DNA from: a virus
Length of the DNA: 28,770 bases
IMG/VR virus record: IMGVR_UViG_3300043466_001525
Coordinates: 1 to 28,770 of that record
Strand: one strand, 5' to 3'
Both the position numbers and the translations under genes were made by a program. Positions 6,599 to 15,733 of the stretch are shown one piece after another; the first letter of the stretch is position 1; each line of letters starts with the position of its first letter. Below the pieces are notes generated by a model, which saw only the letters and a list, made by a program, of their open reading frames with translations, made no database searches and was not told the DNA's origin.

Positions 6599-9207
6599 GA
6601 ATTGACCTCCCCGCTCTCAGCGGTTCTAAAGGCATTTTGAGAAGGACCAGAAATGTCATAAATAATGGAGAAATTAAGCAGATTTAGCGCCTCTCCTTGA
6701 GGTTTGCCGCGCATAACCCACTTTTGACCTAATCCGCTAACTGATTGATTTAACGGATCATTGAATACAAGAGAGTCATTTGTTCTTGTAATGATCTCAT
6801 ATTCTTTGGTGTATCCATCCTCTTCAAAGGAAATAAAATAGCCTACAGCCTTATCTGGCCAGTCATAGCTAGTAATATTGGTAAGGATGGCTGTCTTAGA
6901 AATGTTGTCGACTGTAACCGTCCCGATAGTATCACTTGATAGCAGGGCCACCTTAGCATTTGTGAATTTAAGGCTCTTATAGTTACAGCGAAGGCTCTTG
7001 GCTGGCATAAGGCGCTTCTCGTGGATAAGACCCTGCTTATTCCATTCAAGGCTTACGTCGCCCCAATAAACGTCTGGCTCGCCCCAGAGGATGTTGCCTT
7101 TGTATCTAATAGGCAGCAGGTTTGCCACCACGCGATTGTCGTCGTTATTGCTAACAATCTGCAGGGCCACGTTAGTATTGCTCTCACAAGTGATATTAGC
7201 CTGCGTAACGTACTTTCTAGTGGCAGACGTACCAAAGTTATAAGAAGCCGTCTCAAGCGTGTAGATAATGGTTTCATTGATCCAATTGGCTACAGAAATG
7301 TCTGGGTTTATTTTTGGATCGACATATATGCCGTCCCTGTGAACAAGGACATAACCATACTTATCGCAGCGAATCATGTCGCCATTAATAAACTCGATAG
7401 CGCAGGGAACAAAGGACGCGCCCGAGACAGTTGTGAATGTGGCGTTTTCTCTGATGCCCCAATTAAGATCTAGTACATAACATTTGCTCAAATCATTGGT
7501 ATTACTATCAGGTATAGTCCACCAGACACGATTCTTTTTAGAATCATACTTACCTTGTATTTTTTTATTGTTATTATCATTTGCAACAAAAGTTTTATAA
7601 GTCTGGTCATAGTCTTGGTTTAGTTTTAATACTTTAAAACCATCTGTATAATAAACAGCATCTTTTCCAAGCCATAGCACACCGTCTAATGCTTGTACCG
7701 CACACTGACTATTAAGACATCCTGCCGTATCGCTTATGCGCTCTACTGTCATGCCGCCACGACCGAGCTCATCAAAGAAGCCGTCGACACGATAAGCGTA
7801 GTTTTTGCAAAGTATGATGACGTTATTTTTTGTAGAAGACACCGCGATGATGTCGTCATCTACGTCGACATAAAAACTTTCAGGGCAGCTGTCTGGATCG
7901 CCTTGAATAGATTGTCTAAGCCTAAAATATTCGTTTTCACAGTTTCCGTAATAGGCAATATCATTTCTGATGTGAATGCTTTTACATCTTGGTGGAGGAT
8001 CGTTTGCTACAACGCCCCCGTTTGTATAAAGCTCTTCATTTGTTTCTAATGCAGCAGTATCCCACAATATGTATGTGCTTATTGCCGATAGCCAAATAAA
8101 GTATTGCTTGGTGTCTCTAGCATAATACAAGTAATTTGCCGTACCAGTTGCCGGAAACGCTGCCTTATTATCATATGCTAATATTGGCAAAGTCGAGTCT
8201 GGTAACGAGTCTGTAAACTCTGTTTCTCCATTATCTATAAAACCACAATAGAAATATGTAGTTCCATTATTTAGTGTTCTATATACATCTATTCTAACAT
8301 CTAAAGGCCAATTTGTATTAGCATCATTAGTTAATACAGGAATGTTTTCAAATTTAACAGAAAATCTTATTCTGTTATAAAGTTCTTCTGAGATTGTTAT
8401 GTCTACATATTCTGTAGTCCATTTGTAATACTTATTAGTATCTTTAACAAAATAAGTAACACTAGAGCTTCCAACAAGCGGGAGATCGCCAAATGTGTTT
8501 ACTGCAGAGATTGGTCCTTCTGGAGATCCAATTGCAACTGTTGGATCTGTAGAACTTCCAAAATTGATAACTTCGACTGGAAGACTTGGAGTGCCAATAT
8601 CTTTGAATGAAATTGAAACTCCTGCGCTATAGTTATAGCTATACACAAACTTATAAAGATAGTTTTTCCCGCCACTGGTTACAGATGTAAACGTTGTCTT
8701 AATCTGCTTTGACTTAGGATCTGTTAAATCAGAATCAAACTTTGGCAAACCAGCTTGTCTTAAAAGAGGATTGTCAGTTACCACAATTTTCATTGGATAA
8801 CCAAGTGAAGTCGAGTTGCCTATGAACGTGTGGTAATTCCAATTTGCATAGGTAAACGTGTCATTTCCTGTCGCGCCAGGGAATGCAACATGCAGATCTG
8901 GTGATGGGCCTTTTATTTCAACCCATTTATCACCGATAGCAGATGAATTGTAATAATAAAGTTTATCAGCACTTTGAGCGTACAGCTTTCCTTGATAATG
9001 AAAACATGTGTTGATCCTAGAATTTGTTCCTACTCGTGGATGCTGAGAATCGTATAATACAGAGCCAGGCCTAGTAAAAACTTTGCCTTGGTCTTGATAT
9101 TGATTAATTAGAAGATTATCACACTGCTTAACCTTGTTTGGCGGAGCAGACAGGTAATAATCGGTAATACCACCAGAGAAATCTTCTACTTCGACTTTCT
9201 GTGCCAT
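6595..9207 (-). CDS. Large tail protein, probable tail nozzle / DNA-stabilisation protein (870 aa)
   Basis: An 870-residue beta-rich protein. It opens with VEVEDFSGGITDYYLSAPPN and then has blade-like segments (for example KLYAQSADKLYYYNS, NVIILCKNYAYRVDG, GVLWLGKDAVYYTDGF), consistent with a beta-propeller-like tail nozzle such as the P22 gp10 / T7 gp12 functional class. The N-terminal DFSGG(I/L) signature is common in this group. It is encoded next to the adaptor gene, as expected for proteins that form the short tail tube below the portal. No clear ribosome site precedes the ATG, which lies 2 bases after the upstream stop, so translation probably depends on coupling. Assignment is by pattern and context. 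Confidence 0.7.
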   Translation of the reverse strand: MAQKVEVEDFSGGITDYYLSAPPNKVKQCDNLLINQYQDQGKVFTRPGSVLYDSQHPRVGTNSRINTCFHYQGKLYAQSADKLYYYNSSAIGDKWVEIKGPSPDLHVAFPGATGNDTFTYANWNYHTFIGNSTSLGYPMKIVVTDNPLLRQAGLPKFDSDLTDPKSKQIKTTFTSVTSGGKNYLYKFVYSYNYSAGVSISFKDIGTPSLPVEVINFGSSTDPTVAIGSPEGPISAVNTFGDLPLVGSSSVTYFVKDTNKYYKWTTEYVDITISEELYNRIRFSVKFENIPVLTNDANTNWPLDVRIDVYRTLNNGTTYFYCGFIDNGETEFTDSLPDSTLPILAYDNKAAFPATGTANYLYYARDTKQYFIWLSAISTYILWDTAALETNEELYTNGGVVANDPPPRCKSIHIRNDIAYYGNCENEYFRLRQSIQGDPDSCPESFYVDVDDDIIAVSSTKNNVIILCKNYAYRVDGFFDELGRGGMTVERISDTAGCLNSQCAVQALDGVLWLGKDAVYYTDGFKVLKLNQDYDQTYKTFVANDNNNKKIQGKYDSKKNRVWWTIPDSNTNDLSKCYVLDLNWGIRENATFTTVSGASFVPCAIEFINGDMIRCDKYGYVLVHRDGIYVDPKINPDISVANWINETIIYTLETASYNFGTSATRKYVTQANITCESNTNVALQIVSNNDDNRVVANLLPIRYKGNILWGEPDVYWGDVSLEWNKQGLIHEKRLMPAKSLRCNYKSLKFTNAKVALLSSDTIGTVTVDNISKTAILTNITSYDWPDKAVGYFISFEEDGYTKEYEIITRTNDSLVFNDPLNQSVSGLGQKWVMRGKPQGEALNLLNFSIIYDISGPSQNAFRTAESGEVNS

Positions 9208-9209
9208 AA

Positions 9210-9599
9210 TTAAACCAAGAAGTAAGCGGTTGCACTTAGGCTGCTGTCATTTGAATATACTTTGTATTTTGTCACTGCTGTGCCTGGCTTTACATCAAGA
9301 AATAGTTGTTCGCCTGCAGCATTCTTTACCATGATAAATACATTGGCGTAGCTCTTGCCGTTAGGAACAGTCTTCTCTTGGACATATGCCCCATTAACAT
9401 CTGCAACCCAGTCTGAAGACGATAATGCTTGAGTGACTACTCCGATATTGGTGCTTGGAATAACCGCGCCCACAGATCCGTCATGGACGTGATCGTTAGT
9501 TTGAGTGATGTTGTACTCGAGTGCTGGGAACCAAACCGAGCCTTTATCGCCAGTATCTGGCAGCTTTAATTTAAGACCAGTTTCGTACTGAGTAGCCAT
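9210..9599 (-). CDS. Small tail-associated protein with HVHDG motif (129 aa)
   Basis: The start is placed at 9599 (MATQYETGLKLKLPDTGDKG), with an AGGAGAGG ribosome site 3-7 bases upstream, not at the in-frame ATG ten codons earlier. Residues about 30-45 hold NDHVHDGSVGA. The His-x-His-Asp-Gly pattern is widespread in phage fibre and hub-like proteins, where it often coordinates a metal on the trimer axis. That role is inferred here. The rest looks like beta sandwich, ending SATAYFLV. Its position between the lipoprotein and the nozzle suggests a small fibre or tail decoration protein. Confidence 0.7.
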   Translation of the reverse strand: MATQYETGLKLKLPDTGDKGSVWFPALEYNITQTNDHVHDGSVGAVIPSTNIGVVTQALSSSDWVADVNGAYVQEKTVPNGKSYANVFIMVKNAAGEQLFLDVKPGTAVTKYKVYSNDSSLSATAYFLV

Positions 9600-9607
9600 A
9601 ACCTCTC

Positions 9608-10483
9608 CTATAATTGTCCAGCCGCCCAAGCGGCAATTAAAAAGTCCACACCGTCATGTACTTTATCGCTATCACAAGGCTGCCAATCAGCGCCTAAGTC
9701 ACGTTGCCATAGATACTCTTCGCATCGATCTCGTGCGGTAGGCAGTCTGTCACTTGGGAAGATGCTTTCGTCTAATAAAACATCAATGGCTTGCTGCTGG
9801 TTGCCGTCACGGTACTTGTTATACAAGGCGGAAAACAATGCGTTGCGTGGGCTTGCATCTGAATATTTCCTGATTTCTTCATATTGCAATGGATCAAGCC
9901 CACCACCGATCATAGCCTTTAAGATCAAATCAATAGCGTCTAAATGCTTTTCAAAACCTGCTTTTTTAACGACAGGCTCCTCTGACTTTTGCCCAACATC
10001 AAAGCCAAGCATGCGCTGTAACGTCCAAACCATTGGAGGCGTCAAGAATGTACGACTAAGAGGCCCGCGCCCCATAGTCCAGCCGTTAGCTTTACCGTAG
10101 TCGTAAATCTCACGCAGGTTTTGTTTGTCACCTGTGGCGTAGAGGTACGGCCAAAGCATGATAAACATATCTTTAGAGATATCAGACTTTGATTGGCCAA
10201 GGTCATAGCATTGATGCGATTCATTGCGATACCATCGTCCTGGCTCAGCTTCGCCTTCAGCTTTGTAGATGTCAACATCTTGACACCCGCCAGCTAGTTT
10301 ACACAGTGCAGTAAAGCCTAAAGAATCGCAGCCACCTTGATGCGCCCAGCCTTTATGTAGTGATTTATAAAGCTCTGCTTTAGCTTTAATCTTAGGCTCA
10401 ATTTGGTCAGGAGATTGAGCGGGCTTTTTTTGACACGCCAAAGCCAGCGTCAAGATGACAATACTGGCTAGGCGTAGTTTCAT
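9608..10483 (-). CDS. Phage-encoded lipoprotein (291 aa), function unknown
   Basis: The N-terminus MKLRLASIVILTLALACQKK is a textbook lipoprotein signal peptide: Lys/Arg, a hydrophobic core, and a lipobox ending ALA-C with Cys17 as the acylation site. Gln at +2 would favour sorting to the outer membrane in a Gram-negative cell. The mature part is soluble, with an N-terminal Cys-containing section (GGCDSLGF, LCKLAGGC) that may form disulfides, then a helical region with MFIMLWPYLYATGD and WTMGRGPLSRTFLTPP. I do not recognise an enzyme. It lies between tail-fibre and tail genes, with a GAGGT ribosome site. Possible roles: receptor masking or superinfection exclusion, or a surface or virion-associated factor. 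Confidence 0.8.
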   Translation of the reverse strand: MKLRLASIVILTLALACQKKPAQSPDQIEPKIKAKAELYKSLHKGWAHQGGCDSLGFTALCKLAGGCQDVDIYKAEGEAEPGRWYRNESHQCYDLGQSKSDISKDMFIMLWPYLYATGDKQNLREIYDYGKANGWTMGRGPLSRTFLTPPMVWTLQRMLGFDVGQKSEEPVVKKAGFEKHLDAIDLILKAMIGGGLDPLQYEEIRKYSDASPRNALFSALYNKYRDGNQQQAIDVLLDESIFPSDRLPTARDRCEEYLWQRDLGADWQPCDSDKVHDGVDFLIAAWAAGQL

Positions 10484-10492
10484 GATGACCTC

Positions 10493-13303
10493 TTAATAAG
10501 CCCAAGTTGGTTTCGCCGCTAACTCAACGTCACCGCTTAAACAAACACCGTTTGCTGTAATTGAAGCTGTGGTAGTTGTTTGCAGCTGGTTTGAATTGAT
10601 TAAAGCATAAGATTTCAAACCTGTAGAGTTTCCGCCATAAATTGCTGAAATGCTTTGTGTATATGATGCGCTCATCAAAATACCATTTACGCTTACAGTA
10701 ATTGTCTGGACAGAAGCACTTGTGAAATCACCCTGTAGGTTAAACTTTAATCTCCATACTCCGTCTGCCATTTGATACGGAACAAAGACAGCTCTCAAAA
10801 CTGTAAAGCCAGCTTGAGGGCAGGTTACAGTCGGCGCAATGCCACCAAAATAACCGCCAGCAAAGCCGTGTCTATATTGCATCAACCCTAACTTAGTATT
10901 TCCAGAATAATTATCAGTTGTGTCTAGTAAAGTTATATTTGCAGGTGCAATTGGGAATCCTACGGCTGCGCCACCGGAGACTTTTCTCACTCTCCAGAAT
11001 ATTTTTCCAGAATCAGCCGCTGCGATTGCTCCAGACCAAGTTACAGTTGTACCATTGCTTCCATTTTGTGAAAACCAACGCCCAAACCAAACATCAACAT
11101 CAGTTGACGAACCGGTGACAGGAGAATAACCAACACCAACACCACCGACAGCGTTTGCCGTGTTGTATTGAAACGGTGAAAAAGCATATTGATTTGTTGG
11201 AGTAATAGCACCAGAAAGCGGAACCCAAGCATTGTTAATTTTAATTTCTATTTCTATTTTATCTGTTGCTTGAATAGCAGATTGAAACCTAATTCTTCTT
11301 GTGCGGTTTGATGTTAAGTCAGTACTTGTAAATGCTGATCCTGTTGGACCGTACCCAAATGATGAAGAATCTGTAGAATCTCCCCAAGCCGCAGTATTGT
11401 ACGCATACTCCTCAACCGCTCTGTCTGCTAGGGTTGTTGTGCCGGAGGACCATTGGTCAATATCAAGCTCAAATTCAACATTAACTAGAGTTGAAGCTGT
11501 AGTAAATTCATTCCCATTCTGTTTTGTATAACTATTTTGAGCTGTAGCGTATTCACTTATGCCAAAATAAATTAATGTTTTACTTGTATTTGCTTCTGCT
11601 AAAATAACCCCACGTTTCGGGTTGCTTATGCTAGCAAGGTTCGTAACCCAAGAGCCAATGACGGCTGGGCCTGTGCCCGTTGCTGGTAGAGAATGAGTTA
11701 AATTACTTGGTAACAGTATAGACGCAGTTGATGCAGTAGGTGTACCAGCTTGAAATTGACCTACTACTTTCATTCTTGTACCTGAGCGATACCATTTGAA
11801 AGGCAAAGGATAAGTTGAAACTGTACCAAACCCCGTTAAAGTTGGAGTAAATGTATTTCCACCTGTAACAACCGCACCTTGAGCAAGTGACTGAGGCCCT
11901 ACAAATAGGCTATCAATCAAGAAATCATCATCAACAGCGGCAAGTTTACGGAAACGAAGTGAATAGTAATGGCTTGCGTCACCGGCTGGGATAAAGAATC
12001 CCCTAAATTTAGTTGTGCCTGTTGGTAATTGTGCGCTAGAAGGTGAGCCAGTAGATGCGTTACCAGCTACAGAAATAGTAGCCTCATAAACACCGTTTAA
12101 CGCATATTGCATAACTACAATATCGTAGCTTGTGCTAGCTGCAATATCTCCAATATCAAACTCAATAGAGATAGGCTTACCAAGATCTGCATTATCTAAA
12201 GCAAAAACTGGAGTTTCTACAAAAGCACCACTTGTCGTGTTTAAGCTGTCAATTTTGATACAGGAAGTCTGACGCAGCGGGTTAACTGTTTCGGTGCCTA
12301 TCGTCATGTTTGAGGTACTAGATGCACCCCACTGAAGGTTTGCTCCACCACTAAAACTTCTATTTCCTGTGGCTGTAAATCCGTTTAAAATTGTGCCAAT
12401 TGGCTTAGAGCCATCAAACCAGTCTTGTAGATAATTTCTACCTGTGCCTGTACCACTTCCGCCGATTTCTGTCTCTGTTTGCGTGTCATCTTTTTTATAA
12501 ATTTTGCCGTCTTCTTTTGCGTAAACAGCAACTTTTCCACCACTTACAACCGCAGGGCCAGAGGCTTCTTCATTAAATGTCAAAAAGTTATCAATGATAG
12601 GCTCTACTAAGGTTTTGCTAGATAGTGATTCTGAGCCAGCAAGTGTCGCAAGTGTGCCAGTCGTAGGAAGTGTTACTCCAGTTACCCCCGTGGTTGTAAG
12701 AGTAAGAGCATGATCTCCAGAGCGCGTAAGAGTAGCCGCGTCGTTATTTGCAACACCCGTTCCGCCTTTGCTCGGAGCAACTGTTCCAGTTAAATTTGTT
12801 GCCGTAATATCAGCGGTTGTTGCAAGAGTTCCTGTTGTTGGCAGCGTCAAGCTTGTTGTTGCTGTTGTTGTAAGCGTAAGAGCGTGATTTCCAGATCTTG
12901 TTAATGTTGCAGAATCATCGTTTGCTACACCTGTACCGCCTTTTGATGGTGTAATAAGCGGAAGATCTGATGCTGACAAAGAAGCTGCGCTTGCAACACC
13001 GGCTGCAATTTTTACAAATCCAGACCATGCACTTGCATCTGCTCCAAGTCCACCTTTTGCAAGCGTTGTAATTGGAAGTGCTGATGCGCTTATGGAACAT
13101 GTTGCATCAATTGTTTTTGCCGACAAAGTTTGAGATGAGTTTAAATCTACGGCAGTCTTCCAGGCAGAACCGCTGTACCAGTTGATTCCAGCATCAGTAC
13201 CGGCTCCAGAATTGAAGTAAATCAATCCGATTGCTGTAGGTGATAATGCTGAAGATGAAACTTGAAGCTGCGCTCTAATTAATTCGCCATAAATCTGTGC
13301 CAT
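10493..13303 (-). CDS. Tail fibre protein with SKGGTG repeats (936 aa)
   Basis: A 936-residue Ser/Thr/Gly/Ala-rich protein. Residues 119-163 and 177-221 are two copies of a fibre repeat running from PSKGGTGVAN to LPTTGTLATT, a motif common in trimeric phage tail fibres. A degenerate third copy (LAKGGLGADAS) precedes them near residue 82. Residues about 290-480 contain a jelly-roll-like, carbohydrate-binding-type segment (for example SCIKIDSLNTTSGAFVETPV), and the C-terminal half is beta-rich with no visible catalytic motif. The start has an AGGAG ribosome site. It is probably involved in receptor binding. It is encoded next to the second fibre gene. Confidence 0.85.
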   Translation of the reverse strand: MAQIYGELIRAQLQVSSSALSPTAIGLIYFNSGAGTDAGINWYSGSAWKTAVDLNSSQTLSAKTIDATCSISASALPITTLAKGGLGADASAWSGFVKIAAGVASAASLSASDLPLITPSKGGTGVANDDSATLTRSGNHALTLTTTATTSLTLPTTGTLATTADITATNLTGTVAPSKGGTGVANNDAATLTRSGDHALTLTTTGVTGVTLPTTGTLATLAGSESLSSKTLVEPIIDNFLTFNEEASGPAVVSGGKVAVYAKEDGKIYKKDDTQTETEIGGSGTGTGRNYLQDWFDGSKPIGTILNGFTATGNRSFSGGANLQWGASSTSNMTIGTETVNPLRQTSCIKIDSLNTTSGAFVETPVFALDNADLGKPISIEFDIGDIAASTSYDIVVMQYALNGVYEATISVAGNASTGSPSSAQLPTGTTKFRGFFIPAGDASHYYSLRFRKLAAVDDDFLIDSLFVGPQSLAQGAVVTGGNTFTPTLTGFGTVSTYPLPFKWYRSGTRMKVVGQFQAGTPTASTASILLPSNLTHSLPATGTGPAVIGSWVTNLASISNPKRGVILAEANTSKTLIYFGISEYATAQNSYTKQNGNEFTTASTLVNVEFELDIDQWSSGTTTLADRAVEEYAYNTAAWGDSTDSSSFGYGPTGSAFTSTDLTSNRTRRIRFQSAIQATDKIEIEIKINNAWVPLSGAITPTNQYAFSPFQYNTANAVGGVGVGYSPVTGSSTDVDVWFGRWFSQNGSNGTTVTWSGAIAAADSGKIFWRVRKVSGGAAVGFPIAPANITLLDTTDNYSGNTKLGLMQYRHGFAGGYFGGIAPTVTCPQAGFTVLRAVFVPYQMADGVWRLKFNLQGDFTSASVQTITVSVNGILMSASYTQSISAIYGGNSTGLKSYALINSNQLQTTTTASITANGVCLSGDVELAAKPTWAY
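12641..12949 (-). repeat. Two diverged copies of a 45-codon fibre repeat
   Basis: Bases 12949-12815 and 12775-12641 encode residues 119-163 and 177-221 of the 936-aa fibre. The amino-acid copies are very alike (PSKGGTGVAN, ATLTRSG, HALTLTTT, LPTTGTLAT), but the DNA copies differ at many third positions. This suggests an old duplication kept by protein-level selection rather than a recent one. Confidence 0.8.
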
Positions 13304-13305
13304 TA

Positions 13306-15423
13306 TTAAACTCCTACAAGCCTATAAGTTCCCGCTGGAAGCGGTGATCCAACCGTTATTCTTACATTAGTGGCAGAAGTGCCCTTAATGCTAACATACA
13401 TAACTTCAAAATCGTTACTATTATCTTTAAGCTGCCAGATTGCTAGCCTTGCATCAATACCAGAAACAGTAACGTCTTTTGTCGTATCGCTGCCATTCCA
13501 CGATGTATCATAATATACTCGACTTCCACCGACTTGTTTAATGGAAAGCCCAGTATCGATGTAAACGTTTGCGTCAGTTGTCAGGTAGTATGCACGACCT
13601 GGCGTAGAAGACGAAGCCGATGGCAAAGTATCTACATTCTCAAGTCTTAGGCCTTTATGCTGGCCTGCAGAGTAGATATCTTTCCATCTTTTTGAGCTAT
13701 GACCAAGATCTGTGCCAGCCCACTCCGTTGTGTACGAGGCATCCGTAAATGGTCTTAAATTACTTTTTGCTTGGATAGATCCTTTTGTAGCATTCGATGT
13801 GCTTTCTAGGTCAAGGCTTTCACCAGCAGCAGTTCCGCCAATAAGTTCTTGCCCGCCAGCGCGTCCTGCTAGTAGCGCAAACTGTGTGTGTCCTGCGTCA
13901 CCAGTTGTAAGACCGCTAAGTGATCCGTGAGCTATTTCTGTATCAGGCGCAGATGCAAGCCAATTACTTCCATCATAAAACAAGCTATCGCCTGGCTGTG
14001 CTGGCTGAGTTTGAGTAATGTCTCTAAATCTGATGAATCTTAGTGTAGATAAACTTTGAATTGGTATATTAACAAACTCTGTTTTTATAGAACCATAAAA
14101 AGATAGATAAATATCTTTAAATTTATAAGAAGATGAACCCAAATCATAAGCAATATCAGTTGATGGAAGAATGCTGCCGCCAGAGACAACGGAAGCGCCT
14201 GATGTAACTAAATTAATTCCTGTTCCGGAGGAAATATTGTTTGCATCAAAAATAAGATTGTCGACTGTTAGAGATGAGTCAGTGCCGCTTATGGTGACAA
14301 ACGAATTTGTGACATACAGAGGACTTTGTAATCTTGTTTCGTTTCCAAGATTAATTTTTCCTGTTCCAGTGGCATAAATATTTAAGCTTTTATCTGTTCC
14401 AACAGCAGTCAATGTATTTGTGCTGATTTGACATTCGCCAGCGTTCAATATGCTGCATGATAATGAACTTGTAGTCGTAAGATTTAAAGCGTTTAAACTT
14501 ACAGTTGGTGTCGCACATGCAATATTGCCGTTAGTGAACGTAAAGTCTGCGATCTGTGATCCAGATGGTAAGCTTAAGCCACTTGTAAGGTTAAGCGAGT
14601 CAGCGTAAAGATCTCCAGTGGTGCGGATATCGTTATCAAGAAAGTCTACTTCTCCAGTAGTGTCTGTGATAACGCCATTGCCCATAGTCATTGTGCCAGC
14701 GGTTACATCTCCGCCAGTTACAAGATCACTTGAGCCAAAATCAATTTCACCAGAGGTATCTGCTATAGATCCGCTGGTGATTGTCATTGTTCCTGATGTG
14801 ATCTCGTCTGTCCAAACCTTTAGCCAACGTTCATCTGTTGTGCCGAGCTCTAATGCGCTATCTGTTGTTGGTCTAAAGTCATCTGTTACCTGTACATAAC
14901 CTGTCTGCGGACCAGCACCGTCGCCAGAGTTGGCAGATAGCGTCATATTGGTGTTAGCAGATGCTCCACCAAATATTCTTTGACCGGCATATAAGCCAGT
15001 AATTGGTGTGCCTGTCTCATCTGCGTCATCATGTCCAATTTTTTGAACATAAAGACCAAGAGTTTGATCTTGCCATGCAGACAAAATAGACTGGCTAGAC
15101 CAATCTACATCGTAGATCTTATGCCAGCTAGGAGCAGCTTCACCTTCGCGTTGCTCCCATCGATAACCAGCACTGCGGCCATCACCATCGTCATTTACGA
15201 CTCGGTAATCAGCAAGAGTGTTTCCTGTCAAAGGAAGATCTGCTGGGGTTGGTACTGCTGCTTTTGCGTTTGGATAAATAACAGCGACTAGATAATCTAG
15301 CGCGCCTTGCATGTTTGTTACGTCTGGCAGATTTGGATTTGAATATCCAAAGTCAGACATGTTGTGAACAAAAGGATGCTGGTTCTGATTCCAGATTTGG
15401 AATCTATGATGGTTAAAGATCAT
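13306..15423 (-). CDS. Tail fibre / virion-attached fibre protein (705 aa)
   Basis: A 705-residue protein. The N-terminus (about 25-110) has DVTNMQGALDYLVAVIYPNA and VPTPADLPLTGNTLADYRVV, an arrangement typical of the virion-binding end of phage tail proteins. The shaft carries repeats: TSGTMTITSGSIADTSGEID and a similar TAGTMTMGNGVITDTTGEVD (residues about 209-260), and three D-x-LG...(R/K)(W/F)KDIY-type units (about 188-208, mid-protein, and about 560-590). The C-terminus ends LPAGTYRLVGV. The start at 15423 has AGGAG 7 bases upstream. With the 936-aa protein it probably forms a branched or two-part fibre, this one the likely adapter to the virion. Confidence 0.8.
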   Translation of the reverse strand: MIFNHHRFQIWNQNQHPFVHNMSDFGYSNPNLPDVTNMQGALDYLVAVIYPNAKAAVPTPADLPLTGNTLADYRVVNDDGDGRSAGYRWEQREGEAAPSWHKIYDVDWSSQSILSAWQDQTLGLYVQKIGHDDADETGTPITGLYAGQRIFGGASANTNMTLSANSGDGAGPQTGYVQVTDDFRPTTDSALELGTTDERWLKVWTDEITSGTMTITSGSIADTSGEIDFGSSDLVTGGDVTAGTMTMGNGVITDTTGEVDFLDNDIRTTGDLYADSLNLTSGLSLPSGSQIADFTFTNGNIACATPTVSLNALNLTTTSSLSCSILNAGECQISTNTLTAVGTDKSLNIYATGTGKINLGNETRLQSPLYVTNSFVTISGTDSSLTVDNLIFDANNISSGTGINLVTSGASVVSGGSILPSTDIAYDLGSSSYKFKDIYLSFYGSIKTEFVNIPIQSLSTLRFIRFRDITQTQPAQPGDSLFYDGSNWLASAPDTEIAHGSLSGLTTGDAGHTQFALLAGRAGGQELIGGTAAGESLDLESTSNATKGSIQAKSNLRPFTDASYTTEWAGTDLGHSSKRWKDIYSAGQHKGLRLENVDTLPSASSSTPGRAYYLTTDANVYIDTGLSIKQVGGSRVYYDTSWNGSDTTKDVTVSGIDARLAIWQLKDNSNDFEVMYVSIKGTSATNVRITVGSPLPAGTYRLVGV

Positions 15424-15441
15424 CCTTGATCTCCTACTATC

Positions 15442-15666
15442 TTAAAAAAGCTCCCAAGAAGCATCCCAGGTTGCTGTGTCTTCTTTCATGTAAAGCACGC
15501 GACTGGACAGCCCGTCGTATGCATATCTTACCACAGAACATGGCGTGCCGTCTGCTGCATCGGCCCGAACAGTGTAAACATATTGCATGCGACCAGATCC
15601 ATCATATTCGCAATGTTGTTTAACTAGCTCATGTGCTTGGGTTTTTAAATGGCCGGTATCCGCCAT
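15442..15666 (-). CDS. Small protein after the capsid gene (74 aa), unknown
   Basis: A 74-residue protein starting MADTGHLKTQAHELVKQHCE, followed by a beta-rich segment (MQYVYTVRADAADGTPCSVV) and ending ATWDASWELF. A GGAGG ribosome site lies 4 bases before the ATG. It follows the major capsid gene after a strong hairpin and precedes the fibre genes. Small beta proteins at this position can be capsid decoration or fibre-base proteins, but no family is recognised here. Confidence 0.7.
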   Translation of the reverse strand: MADTGHLKTQAHELVKQHCEYDGSGRMQYVYTVRADAADGTPCSVVRYAYDGLSSRVLYMKEDTATWDASWELF

Positions 15667-15683
15667 AAATCCTCCAGTTAGAA

Positions 15684-15728
15684 GGGGAGAAGCATGACCG
15701 TCCTAGCCATGCCCTCCCCCCGTTTTTT
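15684..15728 (+). terminator. Strong hairpin after the capsid gene; T-run on the plus strand
   Basis: GGGGAG (15684-15689) pairs with CTCCCC (15714-15719), and GCATG (15692-15696) pairs with CATGC (15708-15712), with an 11-base loop. On the plus strand the stem is followed by CCG and six T residues (15723-15728), the layout of an intrinsic terminator for antisense transcription. On the minus strand the run is TTCTAACT, so for the late operon it would be at most a weak attenuator or an mRNA-end or processing structure. Confidence 0.55.
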
Positions 15729-15733
15729 AGCTG

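Noticed and set aside
7021-7473. 150-codon plus-strand open frame
   Set aside because: Lies wholly inside the nozzle-like gene on the opposite strand and has shadow-type composition.
9608-10483. Outer-membrane spanin for the lipoprotein gene
   Set aside because: At 291 aa it is far longer than known outer spanins, lacks an adjacent inner spanin or endolysin, and has no Pro-rich or coiled linker.
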